From positions 62,001-126,000 of the forward strand of contig CAVQAI010000010.1 of NCBI GenBank assembly GCA_963710495.1: 64,000 bases of DNA, given 5' to 3'. Position 1 is the first letter of the stretch, and each line of letters starts with the position of its first letter. Positions 44,077 to 52,825 of this stretch are shown here, piece by piece. Position numbers and translations under genes: made by a program. The notes below the pieces were generated by a model, which saw only the letters and a program-made list of their open reading frames with translations, had not been told where the DNA came from and ran no database searches. The DNA is from Bog-756 sp963710495 (GTDB taxonomy: Bacteria; Actinomycetota; Acidimicrobiia; Acidimicrobiales; RAAP-2).

Positions 44077-45234
44077 TCAACCGGCGAGGGCCCCGACCAC
44101 GTGGTTGATGCATGCGCACAGGGCGGCCACGTCGTCGGGCTCGACGGCGGGGAACATGGCGATGCGGAGCTGGTTGCGGCCGAGCTTGCGGTAGGGCTCG
44201 GTGTCGACGATCCCGTTGGCCCGCAGCACGACGGCGATGGCCGAGGCGTCGACCGAGTCGACGAAGTCGATGGTACCGACGACCCGGCTCCGGTCCTGTT
44301 CCCGGGAGACGAACGGGGTGGCGAAGTCTGAGTTGTCGGCCCAGGTGTAGAGGATCTGGGCCGACTTGTCGCAACGCCCGGCCGAGAACTCGAGCCCTCC
44401 GTTCTCGTTGAACCAGGACACCTGGTGCTCGAAGAGGAAGAGGGTGGCCAGGGCCGGGGTGTTGTAGGTCTGGTCGAGCCTCGAGTTCTCGATGGCGATG
44501 CTCAGGTCCAGCGAGGCCGGTACCCACCGCTTGGTGGCGGCGATGGCCGTCACCCGGTTGAGGGCGGCCGGTGACAGCAGCGCCACCCACAGGCCGCCGT
44601 CGGACCCGAAGCATTTCTGCGGGGCGAAGTAGTAGGCGTCGAACTGGCCCGGATCCACGGGGAGGCCCCCGGCCCCCGAGGTGGCATCCACCGCCACCAG
44701 GCCACCGCCTTGTGCCGGCGACACCTCGCCGTCGGGCCGGGCGATCTCCATCATCACCCCGGTGGAGGTCTCGTTGTGGGTCAAGGCGTAGAGGTCGACC
44801 CCCTCCCGGGTGACCGGGAGGGGGTGCGTCCCCACCTCGGAGGCGATGACCTCGGGATCATCGAGATGCGGGGCGCTCGCCGCCGCCGCCGCGAACTTGG
44901 AGGAGAACTCGCCGAAGCTGAGGTGCTGGCTCTTCCGGTCGATCAGGCCGAAGGTGGCGGCGTCCCAGAACGACGTCGTCCCGCCGTTCCCGAGCACCAC
45001 CTCGTAGCCGTCCGGGAGGGAGAAGAGGTCGGCCAGCCCTCGGCGCAGGCTGGCCACCACCGACTTGACCGTCTTCTGGCGATGGCTGGTCCCGAGGTAC
45101 CGCCCGGCCGAGGCGGCCAGGGCCTCGACGGCCTGCGGGCGGACCTTGGACGGCCCCGAGCCGAACCGGCCGTCGCCGGGCAGCAAATGGGCCGGGATGA
45201 TGATGTCGGGGGCGACGGTCACGTATGGAATCAT
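44077..45234 (-). CDS. serC: Phosphoserine aminotransferase
   Basis: A 385-residue class V aminotransferase of the actinobacterial SerC type. It begins with a short lead and PGDGRFGSGPSKVRPQAVEAL, has SHRQKTVKSVV, and has a PLP-binding Lys in DAYYFAPQKCFGSDGGLWVALLSP. The C-terminal KLGRNQLRIAMFPAVEPDDV is typical. It converts 3-phosphohydroxypyruvate and glutamate to phosphoserine, the step after SerA, which is encoded 1.4 kb away on the other strand. It is divergent from the aminotransferase gene at 45300. Confidence 0.93.
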   Translation of the reverse strand: MIPYVTVAPDIIIPAHLLPGDGRFGSGPSKVRPQAVEALAASAGRYLGTSHRQKTVKSVVASLRRGLADLFSLPDGYEVVLGNGGTTSFWDAATFGLIDRKSQHLSFGEFSSKFAAAAASAPHLDDPEVIASEVGTHPLPVTREGVDLYALTHNETSTGVMMEIARPDGEVSPAQGGGLVAVDATSGAGGLPVDPGQFDAYYFAPQKCFGSDGGLWVALLSPAALNRVTAIAATKRWVPASLDLSIAIENSRLDQTYNTPALATLFLFEHQVSWFNENGGLEFSAGRCDKSAQILYTWADNSDFATPFVSREQDRSRVVGTIDFVDSVDASAIAVVLRANGIVDTEPYRKLGRNQLRIAMFPAVEPDDVAALCACINHVVGALAG

Positions 45235-45299
45235 GGCACCATGGCCCTGCTCCGACGAACCGGCCCCGGTCCGGTCGGCCGCTCGCGTCGGGGCGCACC

Positions 45300-46505
45300 G
45301 TGACCGGCCGAAGGGTGTCGGTCCGGGCCGCCGCCGTCTCGCCGTCGGCGACCCTGGCCGTCGACGCCAAGGCCAAGGCCCTCCAGGCCCAGGGCGAGCA
45401 CGTGATCGGCTTCGGCGCCGGCGAGCCCGACTTCGCCACCCCCGAGCACATCGTGGCGGCCGCCGAGGCGGCCTGCCGCGATCCGCGCTCCCACAAGTAC
45501 ACGCCGACGGCGGGGCTCCCCGAGCTGCGGGAGGCGGTGGCGGCCAAGACCAGGCGGGACTCCGGGCTGGAGGTGGCCGCCTCCCAGGTCCTGGTCACCA
45601 ATGGGGGCAAGCAGGCCATCGCCAACTCGTTCGCCGTCCTTTGCGACCCGGGCGACGAGGTGGTGGTGGTCGCCCCGTACTGGACGACCTATCCCGAGTC
45701 GATCCGCCTGGCCGGCGGAGTCCCGGTGGTGGTCGGTACCGACGCGGCGAGCGGCTTTCTGGCCACCGTCGAGCAACTCGAGGCGGTCCGGACGGCACGG
45801 ACCAAAGTCCTCTTGTTCGTCTCGCCCTCCAACCCGACGGGGGCGGTCTACCCGCGGGCGGAGATCGAGGCCATCGGGCGATGGGCCGCCGAGCACGACC
45901 TCTGGGTCCTGACCGACGAGATCTACGAGCACCTCGTCTACGGCGGTGCCGAGCACCACTCGATGCCGGTACTGGTGCCGGCGCTGACCGATCGGTGCAT
46001 CGTGGTCAACGGGGTGGCGAAGACCTATGCCATGACCGGGTGGCGGGTCGGTTGGATGATCGGCCCACCCGACATGGTGACGGCGGCCACCAATCTCCAG
46101 TCGCACGAGACGTCCAACGTGGCCAACGTCTCCCAGCGGGCGGCCCTTGCCGCCCTCTCCGGCGATCTGGAGGCGGTGGCGGCCATGCGGCGAGCCTTCG
46201 ACCGCCGGCGCCTCACCATTCACACCATGCTCAACGAGATCGAGGGTGTCGAGTGCCCGCTCCCGGAAGGAGCCTTCTACGCCTTCCCCTCGGTCGAGGG
46301 ACTACTGGGCCGCGAGATCCGCGGGCGGCACCAGACGTCCAGCGCCGAGCTGGCCGAGCTGGCCATCGACGAGGTGCAGGTGGCGGTGGTGCCCGGCGAG
46401 GCCTTCGGCGCGCCCGGTTACTTCCGGATGTCGTACGCGCTGGGCGACGACGACCTCGTCGAGGGGGTCAGCCGTCTGGCCAAGCTCTTCGGCGACGCCG
46501 CGTGA
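45300..46505 (+). CDS. Class I/II PLP-dependent aminotransferase (aspartate aminotransferase-like)
   Basis: A 401-residue fold-type I aminotransferase of the AAT-Ib group. Motifs are VIGFGAGEPDFATPEHI, KYTPTAGLPELREAV, VTNGGKQAIANS, VSPSNPTGAVYP, the PLP-lysine in VNGVAKTYAMTGWRVGW, and FRMSYALGDDDLVEG with the substrate-binding Arg. The start is GTG 45300. AAT-Ib members are mostly aspartate aminotransferases, sometimes prephenate-active. Next to serC and serA, it probably supplies amino groups in Asp/Glu metabolism. Confidence 0.9.
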   Translation: MTGRRVSVRAAAVSPSATLAVDAKAKALQAQGEHVIGFGAGEPDFATPEHIVAAAEAACRDPRSHKYTPTAGLPELREAVAAKTRRDSGLEVAASQVLVTNGGKQAIANSFAVLCDPGDEVVVVAPYWTTYPESIRLAGGVPVVVGTDAASGFLATVEQLEAVRTARTKVLLFVSPSNPTGAVYPRAEIEAIGRWAAEHDLWVLTDEIYEHLVYGGAEHHSMPVLVPALTDRCIVVNGVAKTYAMTGWRVGWMIGPPDMVTAATNLQSHETSNVANVSQRAALAALSGDLEAVAAMRRAFDRRRLTIHTMLNEIEGVECPLPEGAFYAFPSVEGLLGREIRGRHQTSSAELAELAIDEVQVAVVPGEAFGAPGYFRMSYALGDDDLVEGVSRLAKLFGDAA

Positions 46506-46585
46506 CCGTCGGCCTCGGTGTGCCGCCCGGGGTCCCCGGGCGGCGAATGGTCCCGGAGAAGCCGTGAAGGTGAGGAGGCGTTGCC

Positions 46586-48151
46586 ATGGCTAGGGTGCTG
46601 GTCACCGAAAAGCTGGCCCAGACGGGGCTCGACATCCTGGACGCGGCCGGCCATGAGGTCGACGTCCGGCTGGGGCTGTCTCCCGAAGAGCTCGTCTCGG
46701 CCGTCGCCGGGGCCGAGGCCCTGATCATCCGTTCGGCCACCACGGTCACCGCCGAGGTGCTCGCCGCCGGCACCGACCTGGTGGTGGTCGGGCGCGCCGG
46801 CATCGGGCTCGACAACGTCGACGTGCCCGCCGCCACCGAACGTGGCGTGATGGTGGTCAACGCTCCCCAGTCGAACATCCTCTCTGCCGCCGAGCAGGCG
46901 ATGGCCCTGCTGCTGGCCCAGGCGCGCAACATCCCCCAGGCCCACGCCGCGCTGGTGGCGGGGAAGTGGGAGCGATCCAAGTGGGAGGGCGTGGAGCTGC
47001 ACAGCAAGACACTGGGTGTCGTCGGACTCGGCCGGGTCGGCGCCCTGGTGGCCCAGCGGGCGCTGGCCTTCGGCATGCGGCTGGTGGCCTACGACCCGTT
47101 CGTCTCGGCCGATCGGGCCCGGCACATGGGGGTCGAGCTGATGGGCCTGGACGAGCTGATGACCCAGGCCGACTTCGTGAGCGTGCACCTCCCGAAGAAC
47201 GCCGACACCGTCGGGTTGATCGGGAAAGACCTGCTGGCCAAAGCCAAGCCCGGGCAGCGGATCATCAACACGGCCCGGGGCGGCATCGTGGACGAGGAGG
47301 CGCTGGCCGAGGCGATCCGCTCCGGCCAGGTGCAGGGCGCGGGCATCGACGTGTTCGCCAGGGAGCCCACCACCGAGTCACCACTCTTCGAGCTCCCCTC
47401 CGTGGTGGTGGCCCCCCACCTCGGCGCCTCCACCGCCGAGGCGCAGGACAAGGCCGGCGTGACCATCGCCGAGCAGGTCATCCTGGCCCTCAACGGCGAC
47501 TTCGTCCCCTTCGCCGTCAACGTAGCCGCCACCGATGTCTCCGAGACGGTCCGCCCGTTCATGGGCCTGGCCGAGCAGCTCGGCCGGATCCTCTCCTGCC
47601 TCAACGACGGGCTCCCGGACATGTTGGAGATCGAGTACCAGGGTGGGTTGGCCGGCGCCGGCACCGGCATCCTCGGGCTGTCCGTCCTGAAGGGCCTGTT
47701 CGCCGCCACCACCGACGAGCCGGTCTCCTATGTCAATGCGCCCCAGCTGGCCGCCACCCGGGGGCTCGAGGTCCGTGAGATCTCGACCGTCACACCCCAT
47801 GACTTCGTCAACCTCATCGTCGTCCGCTGCGGCGACCACTCCGTCGCCGGCACGCTCACCGGCCCGCGCAACGAACCGAGGCTGGTGATGATGGACGACC
47901 ACACCGTCGAGGTGCCCCCTGCGCCCCACATGGTGGTGGTCCGCAACGACGACAGCCCGGGAATGATCGGGGTGGTGGGCACCCTCATCGGGCAGGCCGG
48001 TGTGTCCATCTCGTCGATGGCGGTCGGTCCGTCGGCCTCCGCCAACACCGCGCTCATGGTCCTCTCCACGGACACCAAGGTGCCCGACGACGCGTTGGCC
48101 AGCCTCCGGACGGCGCCCGGCATCAGCGACGTCCACGTCGTCGAATCCTGA
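46586..48151 (+). CDS. serA: D-3-phosphoglycerate dehydrogenase
   Basis: A 521-residue type I (long) PGDH, first enzyme of serine synthesis. It has the substrate domain VLVTEKLAQTGLDIL, the Rossmann motif VVGLGRVGALVAQRA, the catalytic Arg/Glu/His region (NTARGGIVDEEALAEAI, PHLGASTAEAQDKAG), the ASB intervening domain, and a C-terminal ACT domain (PHMVVVRNDDSPGMIGVVGTLIGQAGVSISSM) for serine feedback. Length is as in mycobacterial SerA. It is downstream of the aminotransferase and upstream of a small monooxygenase-like gene. Confidence 0.96.
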   Translation: MARVLVTEKLAQTGLDILDAAGHEVDVRLGLSPEELVSAVAGAEALIIRSATTVTAEVLAAGTDLVVVGRAGIGLDNVDVPAATERGVMVVNAPQSNILSAAEQAMALLLAQARNIPQAHAALVAGKWERSKWEGVELHSKTLGVVGLGRVGALVAQRALAFGMRLVAYDPFVSADRARHMGVELMGLDELMTQADFVSVHLPKNADTVGLIGKDLLAKAKPGQRIINTARGGIVDEEALAEAIRSGQVQGAGIDVFAREPTTESPLFELPSVVVAPHLGASTAEAQDKAGVTIAEQVILALNGDFVPFAVNVAATDVSETVRPFMGLAEQLGRILSCLNDGLPDMLEIEYQGGLAGAGTGILGLSVLKGLFAATTDEPVSYVNAPQLAATRGLEVREISTVTPHDFVNLIVVRCGDHSVAGTLTGPRNEPRLVMMDDHTVEVPPAPHMVVVRNDDSPGMIGVVGTLIGQAGVSISSMAVGPSASANTALMVLSTDTKVPDDALASLRTAPGISDVHVVES

Positions 48152-48153
48152 GG

Positions 48154-48528
48154 ATGGTGGCCGGCACCGAGCGGGTTGCCCATCGGTTCGGCGCGGACCA
48201 GGTCGTCACGGTCTTCCGGTCCCGCCGGCGACCCGAAGCCGAAGAGGCCTATCAGGTACTGAGCCGGGAGATGGAATCGAAGGCGCGTGCCATGCCGGGC
48301 TTCGTCGACTTCAAGTCGTTCACCGCCGAGGACGGTGAGCAGGTCTCGGTGGTGACGTTCGCCACGCCCGAGGACCAGCGGGCCTGGCGGGACGAGGCCT
48401 CCCACCGTCAGGCCCAACAGCGTGGCCGTGACGAGATCTATGCCGAGTACTCGATACAGGTGGCCCGCTGCACCCGGGTCTCCGAGTGGTCACGACCACC
48501 GGGCCCGAGCGCTCCCGACCGGGACTGA
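48154..48528 (+). CDS. Antibiotic biosynthesis monooxygenase (ABM) domain protein
   Basis: A 124-residue dimeric alpha+beta barrel protein. FRSRRRPEAEEAYQVLSREMESKARAMPGFVDFKSFTAEDGEQVSVVTFATPEDQRAW is the standard ABM pattern. It starts 3 bp after serA stops and is likely co-transcribed. Members range from haem-degrading and quinol monooxygenases to stress proteins; no haem ligand can be assigned. Confidence 0.85.
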   Translation: MVAGTERVAHRFGADQVVTVFRSRRRPEAEEAYQVLSREMESKARAMPGFVDFKSFTAEDGEQVSVVTFATPEDQRAWRDEASHRQAQQRGRDEIYAEYSIQVARCTRVSEWSRPPGPSAPDRD

Positions 48529-48940
48529 GCCCCTCGGACCAGGACTGGGCCGGCTCTCCGAGCCTCGCCGCGTGGGCCGGTGCAGGTGCTCCGGCCGGTC
48601 CGGGCGCTCCGCCCGGTCCTGGCCGGCCTTTCAGTCCGACGCCCGATTGGTCGGCACCGGGGGCCAGGTGTCACCGCCGATGACGGGAGACCCGTCCGGC
48701 CCGCTGCTCTGGGACATCCGGGCCACGACTCGCGACGCCGACGATGGCCAGGGCCGCCAGCACCACCAGTCGCACGGTCCACTTGGCCACGGCCCTCAGC
48801 ACGGGACCACCTTAGAACCGAGCGGACGGGTCGTTTGGGCGTCGACCGGACGCCCCGGCAAACTCGGGTATTCCGCCTGACCAGGTGGGCAAAGTTCGCT
48901 CTCGTCTGGTGCCGGCACGAACTCGAAGAGTGGTGCGTGT
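48529..48940. other. Intergenic region with one possible small membrane-protein gene
   Basis: This stretch of about 410 bp contains GC-rich short repeats (48530-48640, GGTCC/CCGG-rich) and one candidate minus-strand small gene (48671-48802). No promoter or terminator is obvious before the conserved element starting at 48941. Confidence 0.5.
48671..48802 (-). CDS. Possible 43-residue single-helix membrane protein
   Basis: A GTG-initiated frame encodes about 43 residues beginning MLRAVAKWTVRLVVLAALAI, a plausible transmembrane helix preceded by positive charge, then a basic tail ending VSRHRR. An AAGGTGG Shine-Dalgarno-like sequence lies 5-6 nt upstream. It has no recognised family; support is only the helix and the ribosome site. 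Confidence 0.35.
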   Translation of the reverse strand: MLRAVAKWTVRLVVLAALAIVGVASRGPDVPEQRAGRVSRHRR

Positions 48941-49029
48941 CACGCCGAGGTAACCCTCAAGTTATCTCTCTGTGTCACGCCCCCATTTCGATTGACTTGG
49001 CTCGGGCCTCGTGACAGAACACTACTGAC
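48941..49029 (+). promoter_or_regulatory. Conserved 11-bp-repeat element, copy 1 (upstream of secreted paralogue A)
   Basis: GT-boxes GTAACC (48950), GTTATC (48961) and GTGTCA (48972) have an exact 11-bp period, followed by TTGACT (48992) 20 bp later. An outer inverted repeat TGTCACG/CGTGACA (48973-48979/49010-49016) frames the TTGACT, and the copy ends ACTACTGAC. The ATG of paralogue A is 132 bp after the TTGACT. Three in-phase half-sites are the mark of OmpR/PhoB-family regulators; TTGACT may be the -35. Confidence 0.8.
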
Positions 49030-49123
49030 AGTCGTCATGAGACGGACATGAATCGCTGGCTACCGGCTGTCCTTTGGTTTGCGTCACTTACGTACCCACC
49101 TGCCATTCGCAAGGAGTCGCCAA

Positions 49124-51568
49124 ATGCTCGGACGTCGAGCCCCGAAGGTCGTTGCCGCCTGCATTGCGGCAGTTGTTGTCGCTGCCGCCTTTGTCTTCGG
49201 CTCGTTGGCCTTCACCCAGGCGGCGCATGCCGGCACCGGGCCGGGCGCGTCGGGCAACACCATCACCGATGCCGCCCAGGCCCAGACCCCCTTCTCGCCC
49301 GGGACCTTCGACAGCGGCCAACCTATCGACGTCGTCGTCCCACCGAACAGCGTGCTCACACCCGGAGCCACGATCTTCATCTTCGAGTGCGCCGCCCCCA
49401 ACGGGGCCAACCCGACCAGCACCGCGGCCTGCGATGGCAATACCGGGTATGCGGGCGGCACCATCTCGGTCCAATCGGACGGTTCGATCGACGTGATCAA
49501 CACGTCCACGTCCTCAGGGCTGCCCTACAACGTGTACGCACTCCCAGACCAGCCGACTTTCAGTGAGAACCCGAACGGTGCACCCAAGTGTGGGCTCGGC
49601 TCGGCCAACGAGTGCGTGCTCTACATCGGGCAGGGCGGGGGAGGCGATACCGGGTTCTCGCAGCCGCACTTCTTCTCCCAGGCGTTCCAGGTCCACCCGG
49701 ACCCGACCGACTCGGGAACGTTGAACCCCGGTGACGGCACCTTCCCGGCCGACTCGGCCCCGGCCATCACCTCGGCCAACAACACCACCTTCACCCAGGG
49801 GTCGGCCGGCACCTTCTCGGTGACCGCCACCGGCTGGCCGCCGCCGGCCATCGCCGAGACGGGATCCCTCCCCTCGGGTGTGACCCTCAGCTCGAGCGGC
49901 GCCCTCTCGGGCACGGCGTCCTCGTTCGGGTCCTTCCCGATCACCATCACGGCCTCCAACGGGGTCGGCTCGCCGGCCACCCAGAGCTTCACCCTGACCG
50001 TGCAGCCGGGCGTCTCGGGTGACAACATCCCCGGCTCGGCCGCGGCCCAGACGCCGTTCTCACCGGGGACCTTCGACAGCGGCCAGGGCATCGACGTCGT
50101 CGTCCCACCGAACAGCGTGCTGACACCCGGGGCGAGGATCGAGGTCCTCGAGTGCGCCGCCCCCAACGGGGTCGACCCGACCAGCACCGCCGCCTGCGAC
50201 GGCAACACCGCCTACGCGGGCGGCACCATCACCGTCAACAGCGACGGCTCGATCGACCTGATCAACGGCTCGAGCGCCTCCGGCCAGCCCTACAACGTGT
50301 ACGCACTCCCAGACCAGCCGACTTTCAGTGAGAGCGCGGGCGGGTTCCCCAAGTGCGGACAGGGCTCGGCCAACGAGTGCGTGCTCTACATCGGGCAGGG
50401 CGGGGGAGGCGATACCGGGTTCTCGCTGCCGCACTTCTTCTCGCAGGCGTTCCAGGTCCACCCGGACCCGACCGACTCGGGAACGTTGAACCCCGGCGAC
50501 GGCACCTTCCCGGCCGACTCGGCCCCGGCCATCACCTCGGCCAACAACACCACCTTCACCCAGGGGTCGGCCGGCACCTTCTCGGTGACCGCCACCGGCT
50601 GGCCGCCGCCGGCCATCGCCGAGACGGGATCCCTACCCTCGGGTGTGACCCTCAGCTCGAGCGGCACCCTCTCGGGCACGGCGTCCTCGTTCGGGTCCTT
50701 CCCGATCACCATCACGGCCTCCAACGGGGTCGGCTCGCCGGCCACCCAGAGCTTCACCCTGACCGTGCAGCCGGGCGTCTCGGGTGACAACATCCCCGGC
50801 TCGGCCGCGGCCCAGACGCCGTTCTCACCGGGGACCTTCGACAGCGGCCAGGGCATCGACGTCGTCGTCCCACCGAACAGCGTGCTGACACCCGGGGCGA
50901 GGATCGAGGTCCTCGAGTGCGCCTCCCCCAACGGGGTCGACCCGACCAGCACCGCCGCCTGCGACGGCGACACCGCCTACGCGGGCGGCACCATCACCGT
51001 CAACAGCGACGGCTCGATCGACCTGATCAACGGCTCGAGCGCCTCCGGCCAGCCCTACAACGTGTACGCACTCCCAGACCAGCCGACTTTCAGTGAGAGC
51101 GCGGGCGGGTTCCCCAAGTGCGGACAGGGCTCGGCCAACGAGTGCGTGCTCTACATCGGGCAGGGCGGGGGAGGCGATACCGGGTTCTCGCTGCCGCACT
51201 TCTTCTCGCAGGCGTTCCAGGTCCACCCGGACCCGACCGACTCGGGAACGTTGAACCCCGGCGACGGCACCTTCCCGGCCGACTCGGCCCCGGCCATCAC
51301 CTCGGCCAACAACACCACCTTCACCCAGGGGTCGGCCGGCACCTTCTCGGTGACCGCCACCGGTTACGGTCCCCCGACCTTCTCCGAGACGGGGACCCTC
51401 CCGACCGGCGTGACGCTCAAAGCGTCGACCGGGGTGCTGTCGGGGACGCCCACTCAGGGCGGCGTGTTCCCGATCACCATCACAGCCAACAACGGAGTGA
51501 GCCCCGCCGCCACCCAGAGCTTCACGCTGACCGTGAACGCGGCCTCCGGCCATCACCTCGGCCAATAA
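49124..51568 (+). CDS. Secreted multi-domain protein, paralogue A (three neocarzinostatin-like heads with Ig-like domains), first frame
   Basis: A Sec signal peptide (VVAACIAAVVVAAAFVFGSLAF, cleavage near AAHA-GT) precedes GTGPGASGNTI. Head domain 1 follows (~residues 40-210; four Cys: FECAAPNG, ACDGN, PKCGLG, NECVLYIG), then an Ig-like domain (PAITSANNTTFTQGSAG). The head-plus-Ig unit of 255 residues is then repeated twice as near-identical 765-bp copies. Start ATG 49124 has AAGGAG at 7-8 nt. The frame breaks at ~51545, where VNAA should run into PAITSANN; translation in this frame stops at 51568, and the rest continues in the next frame. There is no anchor, so the protein is probably released or bound to other surface material. 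Confidence 0.75.
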   Translation: MLGRRAPKVVAACIAAVVVAAAFVFGSLAFTQAAHAGTGPGASGNTITDAAQAQTPFSPGTFDSGQPIDVVVPPNSVLTPGATIFIFECAAPNGANPTSTAACDGNTGYAGGTISVQSDGSIDVINTSTSSGLPYNVYALPDQPTFSENPNGAPKCGLGSANECVLYIGQGGGGDTGFSQPHFFSQAFQVHPDPTDSGTLNPGDGTFPADSAPAITSANNTTFTQGSAGTFSVTATGWPPPAIAETGSLPSGVTLSSSGALSGTASSFGSFPITITASNGVGSPATQSFTLTVQPGVSGDNIPGSAAAQTPFSPGTFDSGQGIDVVVPPNSVLTPGARIEVLECAAPNGVDPTSTAACDGNTAYAGGTITVNSDGSIDLINGSSASGQPYNVYALPDQPTFSESAGGFPKCGQGSANECVLYIGQGGGGDTGFSLPHFFSQAFQVHPDPTDSGTLNPGDGTFPADSAPAITSANNTTFTQGSAGTFSVTATGWPPPAIAETGSLPSGVTLSSSGTLSGTASSFGSFPITITASNGVGSPATQSFTLTVQPGVSGDNIPGSAAAQTPFSPGTFDSGQGIDVVVPPNSVLTPGARIEVLECASPNGVDPTSTAACDGDTAYAGGTITVNSDGSIDLINGSSASGQPYNVYALPDQPTFSESAGGFPKCGQGSANECVLYIGQGGGGDTGFSLPHFFSQAFQVHPDPTDSGTLNPGDGTFPADSAPAITSANNTTFTQGSAGTFSVTATGYGPPTFSETGTLPTGVTLKASTGVLSGTPTQGGVFPITITANNGVSPAATQSFTLTVNAASGHHLGQ
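49761..51290 (+). repeat. 765-bp tandem duplication inside paralogue A
   Basis: Units 49761-50525 and 50526-51290 are almost identical at the nucleotide level, with only a few substitutions (for example GCC to TCC in the head domain and one Asn to Asp). Each encodes one Ig-like domain plus one four-Cys head. A third, incomplete continuation begins at 51291. Near-identity including silent sites indicates recent duplication or ongoing gene conversion. Confidence 0.85.
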
Positions 51569-52595
51569 CACCACGTTCACCGAGGGCACGGCCGGAAGCT
51601 TCACCGTGACGGACACCGGGACCCCCGCGCCCACGCTGGGCGAGTCGGGGACCCTCCCGACCGGGGTGACCTTCACCCCCGGTACCGGGGTGCTCTCGGG
51701 TACGCCCACCCAGGCTGGCGTGTTCCTGATCACCTTCACGGCGACCAATGGGATCGGCTCACCGGCCAGCCAGAGCTTCACCCTGACGGTGGACGCGGCC
51801 CCGGCCATCACCTCGGCCAACAACGCCACCTTCACCCAGGGCACGGCCGGCAGCTTCACCGTGACGGCCACCGGGACACCCGCGCCCACCCTGGGCGAGT
51901 CGGGGACCCTCCCGACCGGGGTGACCTTCACCCCCGGTACCGGGGTGCTCTCGGGCACGCCCACCCAGTCGGGCTCCTTCCCGGTCATCTTCACGGCGAG
52001 CAACGGTGTGGGCTCCCCGGCCAGCCAGAACTTCACTCTGACGGTGAACACCTCCGGCGTTGCACCGGCCATCACCTCGGCGAACAAGACCACGTTCGTC
52101 GAGGGACAAACCAGCACCTTCACGGTGACGGCCACGGGCAACCCGACACCGACCTTGGCCGAATCGGGTGCACTCCCGGCCGGGGTGACGTTCACGCCTT
52201 CCACCGGGGCGCTGTCCGGGAAGCCGACGGTGACCGGGACCTTCCCGATCACCTTCACCGCCTCGAACGGTGTGAATCCGCCGGCCAGCCAGAGCTTCAC
52301 GCTCACCGTGGTGGCCATGAAGATCACCACCACATCGCTGCCGACGGCCCACATCGGACAGGCCTACAGCGCCCAGCTGCAGGCTACGGGCGGGTTGCCC
52401 CCCTATAAGTGGAAGAAGCTGTCCACCCTGCCCAAGGGGCTCAAGCTCAACGCCTCGACCGGTCAGATCGCCGGGACGATCACGAGCAAGAAGGTGGCCC
52501 CGGGCAACTACTCCTTCTCGGTGATGGTGAGCGACCACACCAAGCACGTCCACAACACGGCCGAGGCGACGTTCACGCTGACCGTGGCGTCATAG
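51546..52595 (+). CDS. Paralogue A, continuation in the +1 frame (Ig-like array and C-terminal domain)
   Basis: From ~51546 the homology runs in the +1 frame: PAITSANNTTFTEGTAGSF, then three more Ig-like (He_PIG-type) units with the phrase TLAESG/TLGESG...LPTGVTFTPGTGVLSGTP. It ends with a distinct C-terminal domain, ITTTSLPTAHIGQAYSAQL, PPYKWKKLSTLPKGLKLNAST, which also ends paralogue C. The first in-frame start codon is GTG 51606, inside a domain and with no Shine-Dalgarno, so this is not an independent gene. An extra T in GCGGCCTCCGG (51540-51550) explains the break. Confidence 0.72.
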   Translation, partial: PAITSANNTTFTEGTAGSFTVTDTGTPAPTLGESGTLPTGVTFTPGTGVLSGTPTQAGVFLITFTATNGIGSPASQSFTLTVDAAPAITSANNATFTQGTAGSFTVTATGTPAPTLGESGTLPTGVTFTPGTGVLSGTPTQSGSFPVIFTASNGVGSPASQNFTLTVNTSGVAPAITSANKTTFVEGQTSTFTVTATGNPTPTLAESGALPAGVTFTPSTGALSGKPTVTGTFPITFTASNGVNPPASQSFTLTVVAMKITTTSLPTAHIGQAYSAQLQATGGLPPYKWKKLSTLPKGLKLNASTGQIAGTITSKKVAPGNYSFSVMVSDHTKHVHNTAEATFTLTVAS

Positions 52596-52670
52596 GGCGG
52601 GGCCGGGCAACGAGGGGCACCAAGGGGTCGGTTCCCATCACAGAGAGATGGCCGGCGGACCGGGTGTTCG

Positions 52671-52759
52671 TCACGCCGAGGTAACCCTCCGGTTATCTCT
52701 CTGTGTCGGGCGCCGATACCCATTGACTTGGGTGTCGGACGTGACGCAACACTACTGAC
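52671..52759 (+). promoter_or_regulatory. Conserved 11-bp-repeat element, copy 2 (upstream of secreted paralogue B)
   Basis: GTAACC (52681), GTTATC (52692), GTGTCG (52703) and TTGACT (52723) keep the same spacing as copy 1. Here TTGACT is the loop of a potential hairpin, CCGATACCCA/TGGGTGTCGG (52713-52722/52729-52738). It ends ACTACTGAC. The ATG is 103 bp after TTGACT. Confidence 0.8.
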
Positions 52760-52825
52760 CGGAGGTGTCTCCTCCGGCCACGCCGTGGTTGCTGATCCAC
52801 CCGAAGATCACCCAAGGAGCTGCCC

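Noticed and set aside
48972..48977. ECF-type promoter reading of the element (GGTAAC as -35, GTGTCA as -10)
   Set aside because: Spacing would be plausible, but the same bases are better explained as the first and third of three 11-bp-phased boxes. Kept only as an alternative for 5'-end mapping.
48941..49029. Identification of the conserved element as a known riboswitch (c-di-AMP, cobalamin or c-di-GMP)
   Set aside because: None of the conserved core sequences of these riboswitches is visible, and the strict 11-bp phasing fits a protein-bound DNA site better.
51606..52595. Separate gene starting at GTG 51606
   Set aside because: The start would lie inside an Ig-like domain with no ribosome site. 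Homology continues directly from the upstream frame, so it is the rest of paralogue A.
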